Assembly: GCF_001637325.1 (NCBI RefSeq)
Contig: NZ_LRXL01000052.1
Location: 62,001-126,000 of the forward strand
Reading direction: 5' to 3'
Length of the DNA stretch: 64,000 nt
Source of the DNA: Cochleicola gelatinilyticus
GTDB taxonomy: Bacteria > Bacteroidota > Bacteroidia > Flavobacteriales > Flavobacteriaceae
How positions within the stretch are numbered: position 1 is the stretch's first letter; every line of letters begins with the position of its first letter. Below, in pieces: positions 17,208-24,461 of the stretch. Both the position numbers and the translations under genes were made by a program. The notes under the pieces are model-generated. The model was not told the DNA's origin. It did no database searches and worked only from the letters and a program-made list of their open reading frames with translations.

Positions 17208-17960
17208 ATGAGAAACTATTGGTACTTTATTTTATTATTAAGTTGCCTTTCGTGTAATAGCGATAGCGCGAACGATTGTTTTCAGAAAGAAGGAACTATT
17301 GTTCAACAGGTATTTGAAGTCTCAGATTTTTCTAAAATTCGAATTGAAGATGAAGTTACTCTGTATCTTTCGCAAGGTGATGAGCAAAGTGTACGTATCG
17401 AAACTGGCGAGAATTTACTGCCAGATGTTTCGGTGCGAATGGAAGGAGAAACTTTAGTGATTCGTGATGAAAACAGTTGCAATTTTGTTCGTGATTACGG
17501 AATCACTAAAGCATATGTTACCACTCCAAACATTACTGAAATTAGAAATAGCTCTTCCTACGACGTGATCGGGCAAGGTGAATTATCTTTCCCAGAACTT
17601 TCTTTGGTTAGCAACACTACAGGGAATGTGGAAGGTACTTATAAGGGAGGCGATTTTTATTTAAATTTAAATTGTGAGTCGTTTTCTGTCTCTGCAAACG
17701 GACAAAGTATCTTCTATATTTCTGGAACTACACAAGACGCAACTTTAGTTTTTAGTGACGAACAACCCCGTTTCGAAGGAACAAATTTTAGTATTCAAAA
17801 TCTTGTGGTTCAACAGCGAAGTGCTAATGTTATGATCGTCAATCCGCTACAGGAAATTAAAGGAGTAATTCGTGGTACGGGCGATGTGCTTTCTTCTCAG
17901 GAGCCCCCATTGGTAGATGTTGAAGAATTATTTACAGGACGACTTATCTTTTTAGATTAA
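17208..17960 (+). CDS. GIN-domain (DUF2807) lipoprotein, copy 1
   Basis: A 250-residue lipoprotein starting at ATG 17208, with lipobox LLSCLSC. An ATA/GTG-region start farther upstream would overlap the barrel gene and spoil the signal. The body is the right-handed beta-helix-like GIN domain (putative autotransporter adhesin head, DUF2807): VSDFSKIRIEDEVTLYLSQGDEQSV, then ETGENLLPDVSV, VRDYGITKAYVTTPNITEIRNSS and a C-terminal ELFTGRLIFLD. Function is unknown; structural or adhesive roles are proposed for the family. It is paired with the PagL-like gene, and the pair is repeated downstream. Confidence 0.83.
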   Translation: MRNYWYFILLLSCLSCNSDSANDCFQKEGTIVQQVFEVSDFSKIRIEDEVTLYLSQGDEQSVRIETGENLLPDVSVRMEGETLVIRDENSCNFVRDYGITKAYVTTPNITEIRNSSSYDVIGQGELSFPELSLVSNTTGNVEGTYKGGDFYLNLNCESFSVSANGQSIFYISGTTQDATLVFSDEQPRFEGTNFSIQNLVVQQRSANVMIVNPLQEIKGVIRGTGDVLSSQEPPLVDVEELFTGRLIFLD

Positions 17961-17987
17961 GTGTATATTTACTGCTTTTTATAAGCT

Positions 17988-19100
17988 ATGAGAGAATTTA
18001 TTTTGTTATTATTTTTAGGAACTTGTTGTACAAGTCTCTGGGCACAGGAAGGTGTTGAAAAAAAACCTTTTTCTCTCGAAGCCGATTATTTCTACGGAAG
18101 CATTCTTGAACACAATCCTGATATTGCACACCTTATTACTGGGCATCCTTCGGGGGTAATGCTCACCTACAATCGCAAGACATACGGATTTAACGAATGG
18201 GAACGCCGCTACCGATATCCAGATTGGGGTTTTACCTTTATGTATCAAGACATGAAGAATCCTTATTTGGGAGAAAATTACAGTGTATATGGGCACTACA
18301 ACTGGTATTTTTATAATCGAAGTTTGGTAATACGTTTAGGGCAGGGAATCGCATATGCATCGAACCCGTACGATTATGAAACTAACTTTATTAATAATGC
18401 CTACGGAACTCGTTTTTTAAGCACCACATTTCTGAAGGCGAATTACGTTAAAGAAAACATTTGGAATGGTTTTGGTTTTCATGCTGGGTTTGGTATAATT
18501 CACTATTCGAATGCCAACTTAAGAGCTCCAAATAACAGTACCAATACCTGGGCGTTCAATGCCGGAGTGAGCTATTTGTTCGATCATGAAGAATTTCCCG
18601 AATACATTCCTTTAGAAGATACACCAAGCTCGAGTCATGCAGAGAAAATTAAATACAATGTCGCCTTTCGGTTTGGTTGGAATGAAAGTGACGTAAACCG
18701 ACAGGGACAATACCCCTTCTATGTGGTCTCTGCATTTGCAGATAAACGCATTAATTATAAAAGTACCTTACAAGCAGGTGTCGATGTGTTCTTTTCGAAG
18801 TTTCTAGAAGAACTTATCTATTATAGGTCGGTCGCATATCCAGAAGATGGACTAAGCGGTGATGAAGATTACAAACGGGTCGGATTATTTATTGGTCACG
18901 AATTACGTTTTAACAAAGTAGCTTTTGTTTCACAATTAGGATATTATGTATACTGGCCGTATGCTTTTGAAAATAGAGTGTACAATCGTTTGGGGTTGAA
19001 ACGGTATTTTTTAGAAGATAAAGTGTTTGCTTCCGTAACGGTAAAAGCACATTGGGCGAAAGCAGAAGGAGTAGAATTTGGAATTGGTATACGATTGTAA
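17988..19100 (+). CDS. Acyloxyacyl hydrolase / PagL-like outer-membrane protein (copy 2)
   Basis: A 370-residue paralogue of 16112-17203 with signal peptide (cleavage after SLWAQ), the same HYSNAN motif, the same GQGIAYASN and GDEDYKRxG segments and the same EFGIGIRL terminus. The two differ at many positions but align without large gaps except for a few added residues after residue 200. Both copies keep the motif, so neither looks decayed. It precedes the second GIN-domain lipoprotein by 6 bp. Confidence 0.75.
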   Translation: MREFILLLFLGTCCTSLWAQEGVEKKPFSLEADYFYGSILEHNPDIAHLITGHPSGVMLTYNRKTYGFNEWERRYRYPDWGFTFMYQDMKNPYLGENYSVYGHYNWYFYNRSLVIRLGQGIAYASNPYDYETNFINNAYGTRFLSTTFLKANYVKENIWNGFGFHAGFGIIHYSNANLRAPNNSTNTWAFNAGVSYLFDHEEFPEYIPLEDTPSSSHAEKIKYNVAFRFGWNESDVNRQGQYPFYVVSAFADKRINYKSTLQAGVDVFFSKFLEELIYYRSVAYPEDGLSGDEDYKRVGLFIGHELRFNKVAFVSQLGYYVYWPYAFENRVYNRLGLKRYFLEDKVFASVTVKAHWAKAEGVEFGIGIRL

Positions 19101-19106
19101 CGAGTT

Positions 19107-19865
19107 ATGAAAAAATTAATTTACATAGTAATTGCTGTTGTTCTTTTTAGTTGTGATTCCGATAAGGGGTTAAATTGCTTTCAAGCGGCAGGTGATATTA
19201 TTCAGCAAGAAAGAATTGTACCCGAATTTAATCGTATTGTGGTTTTCGAGCGTACGACTTTATTAGTGCAGCAAGGTGATGAATATAGTGTGGTCGTAGA
19301 AACAGGTGAAAACCTTATGAACGATGTTGAAGTAAGTGTAGATAACGATCAACTCATTATTCGAAACACAAATGGTTGTAATGTAGTTCGTGATTACGGA
19401 ATTACAAAAGTGATCGTCACAGCTCCAAACATTACCGAAATAAGAAGCAGCACGGGGCAAACTGTTGAGAGCATTGGAACGCTTCAATTTCCTAGTTTAA
19501 CTTTATTGTCTGAAGATACTATCGAAGAAGATGCCTTTCATATCGACGGAGATTTTTATTTAAATCTAGACGTAGAAGATTTAAATATAACAGCGAATGG
19601 TCTTTCAAAGTTTTATCTTAGCGGGACTGCTAATAGAGCAAAATTCGAGTTGTTTTCTGGAGATACCCGTGTAGACGCTTCAAATCTAGCGGTTGAAAGC
19701 ATGTATCTTTTTCACCGCAGTACCAATGTCATGATTGTAAATCCGACGAGGAGCATTCGTGGTAAGATTGTTAGTATTGGTGATGTAGTCGTAAAAACAC
19801 CACGAGATTCATTAGAAATCGTTGAGGTAGAAGAGCTATACCGCGGGCGCCTTATTTTTGAGTAG
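19107..19865 (+). CDS. GIN-domain (DUF2807) lipoprotein, copy 2
   Basis: A 252-residue paralogue of the lipoprotein at 17208-17960. The lipobox is VLFSC with Cys16, followed by a Lys/Asp linker and the same order of motifs: VETGENLMNDVEV, CNVVRDYGITKVIVTAPNIT, the DGDFYLNLDVEDL strand pair and ELYRGRLIFE at the end. Conservation of the ends suggests the ends matter for the pair's function. Its last 14 bp overlap the end of the convergent gldA gene. No terminator is visible between them. Confidence 0.83.
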   Translation: MKKLIYIVIAVVLFSCDSDKGLNCFQAAGDIIQQERIVPEFNRIVVFERTTLLVQQGDEYSVVVETGENLMNDVEVSVDNDQLIIRNTNGCNVVRDYGITKVIVTAPNITEIRSSTGQTVESIGTLQFPSLTLLSEDTIEEDAFHIDGDFYLNLDVEDLNITANGLSKFYLSGTANRAKFELFSGDTRVDASNLAVESMYLFHRSTNVMIVNPTRSIRGKIVSIGDVVVKTPRDSLEIVEVEELYRGRLIFE

Positions 19866-20751
19866 TTAATTCAACAAATAACTTTTCGAGCGTCGTGTTT
19901 TTTTGATGTAACTGAAGAATTTTTAGTCCGTTATCATGAGCAAAATCAAACACACTTGATCGCATATCTTCCTGTGTATTAAAATAGAGCTGATAAACAA
20001 AACCAGCACTGTTCTCCACTTTTGTAACGTGCGTTAATTTCTGAAGCGCAATTTCTTCCACACGATAATCGAATTCAACTTCAACAATTTGTTGTTTTTC
20101 ATTCGACAGTTCCGAAAGTTTTTTATCAAGAACAATTTCTCCTTTATTAATAATGATCACCCGATCGCAAATTGCCTCAACTTCTTGCATAATATGCGTA
20201 GAAAGCAACACTGTTTTAGTGCTTCCAATATTTTTAATAAGTTCCCGGATTTCAATAAGCTGATTAGGATCGAGTCCTGTAGTAGGTTCATCGAGAATAA
20301 GTACGTCGGGATCATGAAGGAGTGCATTGGCAAGCCCCACACGTTGACGATATCCTTTAGAGAGCTGCCCGATTTTTTTATGTGCTTCTTGTGTAAGACC
20401 TACTCGAGATATTACTTTTTCTACTTCGGAAGTGGGCGTTTTATATAGTTCTGCATTAAACTGAAGGTACTCCCGCACATACATATCTAGGTATAACGGA
20501 TTGTGTTCTGGAAGATAGCCAATAGTTTGTTGAATTTTTTTAGGAGCTTCAGAAAGGGAAAATGAGTTAATTTTGGCGGTACCTTCCGTAGGAGCGATGT
20601 AGGTGGTAAGAATTTTCATCATCGTAGATTTTCCAGCACCATTAGGGCCTAAAAAACCTACAATTTCACCAGACTCAATCTTAAAAGATACATTGTTTAG
20701 AGCCTTTTGTGAGCCGTAAATTTTAGAAATATTTGAAACGTGTATCGACAT
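19852..20751 (-). CDS. gldA: Gliding motility ABC transporter ATPase GldA
   Basis: A 299-residue ABC ATPase. Walker A is GPNGAGKST, Q-loop YLPEHNPLY, signature LSKGYRQRVGLA, Walker B VLILDEPTTGLDP, and the switch His is in LLSTHIMQEVEAI. The N-terminus MSIHVSNISKIYGS and the about 70-residue C-terminal extension fit GldA, the ATPase of the GldAFG transporter needed for gliding in flavobacteria. gldF and gldG are not in the window. ATG 20751 is preferred over 20769 because the family begins at MSI. A -7 box TAGTTTTG (20774-20767, minus) precedes it. Confidence 0.9.
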   Translation of the reverse strand: MSIHVSNISKIYGSQKALNNVSFKIESGEIVGFLGPNGAGKSTMMKILTTYIAPTEGTAKINSFSLSEAPKKIQQTIGYLPEHNPLYLDMYVREYLQFNAELYKTPTSEVEKVISRVGLTQEAHKKIGQLSKGYRQRVGLANALLHDPDVLILDEPTTGLDPNQLIEIRELIKNIGSTKTVLLSTHIMQEVEAICDRVIIINKGEIVLDKKLSELSNEKQQIVEVEFDYRVEEIALQKLTHVTKVENSAGFVYQLYFNTQEDMRSSVFDFAHDNGLKILQLHQKNTTLEKLFVELTTQK

Positions 20752-20847
20752 ATTTTTCAGAAAAAACAAAACTACATAAATAAAAAAGCAAGTAAAATAT
20801 TTTGTGCCGTCGAAGTTTTAATTACATTAGCAGTATATAAACGAATA

Positions 20848-20919
20848 ATGAATCATTTAAGTACTTATTTCAATTTTTGGTATTTCTATTTTAAAGATAG
20901 AACCGGGATTGCTATGTAG
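20848..20919 (+). CDS. Aromatic leader peptide of the pheA attenuator
   Basis: A 23-codon reading frame, ATG 20848 to TAG 20917-20919. Residues 7-15 read YFNFWYFYF, eight aromatics in nine (four Phe, three Tyr, one Trp). It lies 71 bp before pheA, and the terminator hairpin begins 25 nt after its stop. Such a run is characteristic of leader peptides in ribosome-mediated attenuation (compare PheL and TrpL in enterobacteria). Starvation for charged aromatic tRNAs would stall the ribosome here. Translation has not been shown. Confidence 0.85.
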   Translation: MNHLSTYFNFWYFYFKDRTGIAM

Positions 20920-20973
20920 GTATTTACCACATATATTATATTCATCCCGGACAAAATGTTCGGGATTTTTTTT
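20903..20973 (+). promoter_or_regulatory. Transcription attenuator: mutually exclusive antiterminator and terminator
   Basis: CCGGGAT (20903-20909) pairs perfectly with ATCCCGG (20944-20950) as antiterminator. ATCCCGGAC (20944-20952) instead pairs with GTTCGGGAT (20958-20966), with one G-T wobble, to form a terminator followed by eight T (20966-20973). Segment 20944-20950 cannot be in both. The first antiterminator strand lies at codons 19-21 of the leader peptide, so a ribosome reaching the stop would mask it and allow termination. A ribosome stalled on the aromatic codons would leave it free. Confidence 0.85.
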
Positions 20974-20990
20974 GTTTAAAACTGAAACCT

Positions 20991-21863
20991 ATGTCACTAA
21001 AAATCGCCATTCAGGGAATAGAAAGTTCTTTTCACGACCTGGCCGTACAACAACTTTTTCCCAATCAAAATGTAGAACTCCTCCCTTGTAGTTCGTTCGA
21101 TAATGTCGCCGGTAGCCTGTCCGATTTTAGTGCAGATTTAGGGGTTATTGCAATAGAGAATACAATTGCGGGGTCTATTCTCCCAAATTATAATTTAATT
21201 GATAGTAAAAACTTAAAGATCCTTGATGAAACTTTTCTAACCATCGAAATGTATCTTATGGCGTTGCAGGGTGAGACTATCCATAGCATCGATGAGGTAC
21301 ATTCGCATCCAGTGGCGCTCCAGCAGTGCAAAGAATACCTTCAGCGATTGCAACCCCATTGTAAGGTTATTGAAGGAAAGGATACTGCTTCAGAAGCAAA
21401 AAGAATAAAAGAAAATGGTTTGAAAGGAGTTGCTGCCATCGCCGGAAAGCAAGTGGCTGAAAAGTACGGACTTCAAATTCTCGATAAAAATATTCAGACC
21501 ATAAAAGATAATAAAACTCGGTTTGTGGTAATAGGAAGAGAAACTGCGGAAAATGCTTCAGAAAGAAATAAAGCAACCCTTAAATTTCAGTTAGGACATG
21601 AAGTAGGAAGTTTAGCAAGTGTTTTACAATTGTTGAGTACCTTTGGCATCAATTTAACCAAAATACAATCTTTTCCTATAGAAGGTAGTCCTTGGCAGTA
21701 TTCATTCTTTATAGATGTTTTGTATGAAGATCAAGTGTTATTTGCAGAAGTAACCAACGTATTAGAAAAAGCAGTAAAAAAATTGAAGGTGCTGGGAACC
21801 TACAAACAAAATCTTAACAATGCTCCCAGTCAATTAAACAGACAATTAGTTCATGGAAAATAA
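20991..21863 (+). CDS. pheA: Prephenate dehydratase with ACT domain
   Basis: A 290-residue monofunctional enzyme converting prephenate to phenylpyruvate for phenylalanine synthesis. The dehydratase domain (1-185) contains GVIAIENTIAGSI, HSHPVALQQC and the catalytic Thr-Arg-Phe motif KTRFVVIG. An ACT domain (about 196-275) follows for phenylalanine feedback. The usual ESRP motif reads IQSFP here, so the Arg is replaced by Phe. There is no fused chorismate mutase; that domain is on the next protein. It overlaps the next gene by 11 bp and lies behind the aromatic attenuator. Confidence 0.94.
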   Translation: MSLKIAIQGIESSFHDLAVQQLFPNQNVELLPCSSFDNVAGSLSDFSADLGVIAIENTIAGSILPNYNLIDSKNLKILDETFLTIEMYLMALQGETIHSIDEVHSHPVALQQCKEYLQRLQPHCKVIEGKDTASEAKRIKENGLKGVAAIAGKQVAEKYGLQILDKNIQTIKDNKTRFVVIGRETAENASERNKATLKFQLGHEVGSLASVLQLLSTFGINLTKIQSFPIEGSPWQYSFFIDVLYEDQVLFAEVTNVLEKAVKKLKVLGTYKQNLNNAPSQLNRQLVHGK

Positions 21864-22938
21864 AAAAGAATTACGCACTTGGTTGAATAACATGAAGTTG
21901 GCGCATCCTTTAGTGATCGCTGGACCATGCAGTGCAGAGACCGAAGCGCAGGTTTTAAAAATAGCCCATCAGTTAAAAGATACAGATGCTACAGTACTTC
22001 GTGCCGGGATCTGGAAACCAAGAACTCGCCCAGGAAACTTTGAAGGGGTAGGGGCTTTAGGATTAAAATGGCTTCAAAAAGCAAAAGAAGAAACCGGGAT
22101 GTTAACCACTACCGAAGTGGCCAATGCCAACCACGTAGACCTTGCGTTAAAACATGATGTGGATATACTTTGGATCGGTGCTCGAACTACGGTGTCACCT
22201 TTTATTGTTCAGGAAATTGCTGATGCCTTGAATGGGACAGATAAAGTGGTGCTTATTAAAAACCCAGTAAATCCCGACCTTGCATTATGGTTAGGAGCTG
22301 TAGAGCGTTTTTATGAAGCAGGTGTAAAAAATCTTGGGGTGATTCACAGAGGATTTTCTGCTTATGAAAAAAATACATACCGAAACAATCCCGAATGGCA
22401 GATTCCTATCGATCTTCAAACGCGATTTCCCGATCTTCCACTTATTCTGGACCCTTCGCACATTGCGGGACGTCGTGATTTAATTTTCGACTTGTGTCAA
22501 ACCGCGTTAGATCTTAATTACGACGGACTCATGGTAGAGACTCATTACGATCCCGACAATGCTTGGAGTGATGCGGCACAGCAAATTACCCCTGCGGCTT
22601 TAGATAAAATGACGGTGGATCTTCGTATTCGTGTTGAAGAAGGAGACGAAGTAGAATTTAAGAACAAACTTAATACATTGCGAACCAAGATTGATGTGAT
22701 GGATCATCAAGTAATTGAAACCTTGGGAAAACGTATGAAGATCGCAGACCAGATCGGGGCACTTAAAAAAGAACAAAACGTTGCTATACTACAAACCAAA
22801 CGATGGAATGAAGTATTAGGAAAAATGATTCTTGAAGGAGAAGAGTACAAATTAAGTGAAGAATTCGTGCTTAAGATTTATAAAGCAATTCATCAAGAAT
22901 CGATCAATCACCAAAAGAAAGTGATTAGCGGAGAATAA
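21853..22938 (+). CDS. aroF: Bifunctional DAHP synthase / chorismate mutase
   Basis: A 361-residue protein. Residues about 10-255 are a DAHP synthase of the KDO8P-like (AroAIbeta) type: AGPCSAETEAQVL, RAGIWKPRTRPGNFEG, LWIGARTT, LIKNPVNPD, LDPSHIAGRRD. Residues about 265-361 are an AroQ-type chorismate mutase: LNTLRTKIDVMDHQVIETL, RMKIADQIGALKKEQ. It opens the shikimate pathway and also makes prephenate, which the upstream PheA consumes. The symbol is approximate, since names vary (aroF, aroG, aroA(G)). An aminotransferase and TyrA, often found in this operon in relatives, are missing here. Confidence 0.92.
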   Translation: MENKKELRTWLNNMKLAHPLVIAGPCSAETEAQVLKIAHQLKDTDATVLRAGIWKPRTRPGNFEGVGALGLKWLQKAKEETGMLTTTEVANANHVDLALKHDVDILWIGARTTVSPFIVQEIADALNGTDKVVLIKNPVNPDLALWLGAVERFYEAGVKNLGVIHRGFSAYEKNTYRNNPEWQIPIDLQTRFPDLPLILDPSHIAGRRDLIFDLCQTALDLNYDGLMVETHYDPDNAWSDAAQQITPAALDKMTVDLRIRVEEGDEVEFKNKLNTLRTKIDVMDHQVIETLGKRMKIADQIGALKKEQNVAILQTKRWNEVLGKMILEGEEYKLSEEFVLKIYKAIHQESINHQKKVISGE

Positions 22939-22950
22939 AACGGTATGATG

Positions 22951-22958
22951 TATCTTTG
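22951..22958 (+). promoter_or_regulatory. -7 promoter box for rsgA
   Basis: TATCTTTG matches TAnnTTTG 18 nt before the rsgA ATG. The spacer to the preceding stop is only 38 bp, so this suggests a new transcript start. No -33 element is clear. Confidence 0.6.
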
Positions 22959-22976
22959 CCCCTGTAAAGAAACCCT

Positions 22977-23924
22977 ATGAAAGGAATTGTCTATAAATCT
23001 ACCGGAAGCTGGTACACTGTAAAATCACAAAATGGTGAGTTTTACGAATGCCGAATTAAGGGCAAATTCCGAATACAAGGGATTAAAAGTACCAATCCTG
23101 TAGCCGTAGGGGATCATGTTGTTTTCGAAGTGGAGACTAAGGGAGATGAGACCATTGGAATTATCAACAAAATTGAAGAACGAGAAAATTACATCATCCG
23201 TAAATCGGTGAACCTTTCCAAGCAGACGCACATTATTGCAGCAAATGTAGATGTGGCATTTTTATTAGTGACACTAAATAATCCGCCTACTTTTACCACT
23301 TTTATCGATCGTTTTCTTGTTACTGCAGAAGCGTATCATATTAATGCGGTGCTTTTATTTAATAAGATCGATACCTACAATGAGGAGGAATTATTAGAGA
23401 TTAAGTATTTGGCAGCCATGTACCGAGAGATTGGGTATGAATGTATTGGAATTTCGGCAGTCACTGGAAAAAATGTTGAGAAAGTAAAGGCATTAATGGA
23501 AGGCAAAGTGAGTATGTTTTCTGGACATAGTGGTGTGGGGAAATCTACGCTGGTAAATGCAATCGAGCCTACGCTTCAATTAAAGACCTCCAAAATTTCA
23601 AGTCAGCACATGCAGGGGCAACATACCACGACATTTGCAGAAATGTTCGACCTATCCTTTAATGCTAGAATTATCGATACGCCCGGAATTAAAGGGTTTG
23701 GAATTGTTGAAGTAAACAAAGAAGAATTAGGAAATTATTTTCCAGAATTTTTTGCCTTAAAAGAGCATTGTAAATTTAACAACTGTTTGCATCGAGAAGA
23801 ACCTCAATGTGCCGTAAAGGAGGCGTTAGAAAACGACGAGATCGCTTGGTCCCGTTATAAAAGTTATCTTCAGATCATGGAGGGAGAAGAAGAACATTAC
23901 CGGCAAACACAGCACGGGAATTAA
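22977..23924 (+). CDS. rsgA: Ribosome small subunit-dependent GTPase A
   Basis: A 315-residue circularly permuted GTPase that acts in late 30S maturation. An OB domain (1-70) is followed by G4 LFNKIDTY, G5 SAVTGKN, G1 GHSGVGKSTLVNAI and G3 DTPGIKG, the permuted order typical of RsgA. The zinc finger HCKFNNCLH...QCAVKEAL has the family's C-x5-C-x-H-x5-C-like ligands. The length is normal. It has its own -7 box and is followed by dtd after 20 bp. Confidence 0.96.
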   Translation: MKGIVYKSTGSWYTVKSQNGEFYECRIKGKFRIQGIKSTNPVAVGDHVVFEVETKGDETIGIINKIEERENYIIRKSVNLSKQTHIIAANVDVAFLLVTLNNPPTFTTFIDRFLVTAEAYHINAVLLFNKIDTYNEEELLEIKYLAAMYREIGYECIGISAVTGKNVEKVKALMEGKVSMFSGHSGVGKSTLVNAIEPTLQLKTSKISSQHMQGQHTTTFAEMFDLSFNARIIDTPGIKGFGIVEVNKEELGNYFPEFFALKEHCKFNNCLHREEPQCAVKEALENDEIAWSRYKSYLQIMEGEEEHYRQTQHGN

Positions 23925-23944
23925 TTGTTTCTGAATTTTAAAAT

Positions 23945-24397
23945 ATGAGAGTAGTTATTCAAAGAGTTTCGGAAGCTTCGGTTGCAATAGAAGGAAAAAT
24001 TACTTCAGAAATAAAAACAGGATTTCTCATTCTTTTAGGAATCGAACATGAAGATTCTCAGGAGGATATAAATTGGCTTTGTGGAAAGATATCCCGGCTG
24101 CGCGTTTTTTCTGATGATACTGGAGCTATGAATCTTTCTATTTTAGATATAAAAGGGGAGCTGTTAGTTGTAAGTCAGTTTACGCTACATGCCAGTACCA
24201 AAAAAGGAAACCGTCCCTCTTTCATAAAAGCAGCCCGTCCCGAAGTTGCGATTCCACACTACGAGGCATTTGTAGATCAACTTAAGCGCACCACTCAGCT
24301 TCGTGTGCAAACCGGAACTTTTGGTGCGATGATGGAAATTGCCCTTGTAAATGACGGTCCAGTTACTATTTTTATTGATTCTAAAAATAAGGAATAA
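23945..24397 (+). CDS. dtd: D-aminoacyl-tRNA deacylase
   Basis: A 150-residue enzyme that hydrolyses D-amino acids wrongly attached to tRNA. Family motifs are MRVVIQRVSEASV at the start, the SQFTLHAST active-site loop and the trans NDGPVTIF motif near the C-terminus. The length is standard. It follows rsgA and probably forms a housekeeping unit with it. Only weak pairing (AAGGG/CCCTT near 24408) separates it from the DUF3857 genes. Confidence 0.95.
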   Translation: MRVVIQRVSEASVAIEGKITSEIKTGFLILLGIEHEDSQEDINWLCGKISRLRVFSDDTGAMNLSILDIKGELLVVSQFTLHASTKKGNRPSFIKAARPEVAIPHYEAFVDQLKRTTQLRVQTGTFGAMMEIALVNDGPVTIFIDSKNKE

Positions 24398-24461
24398 GGG
24401 TTTTTCCCCTTTTGTAGGAATTTTAATTTTAATATTTTGCCAAAAAAAATGGTAAAGCCCC

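Noticed and set aside
24400-24440. Possible terminator after dtd (AAGGG / CCCTT)
   Set aside because: The stem is only five base pairs with few T after it. Not strong enough to call.
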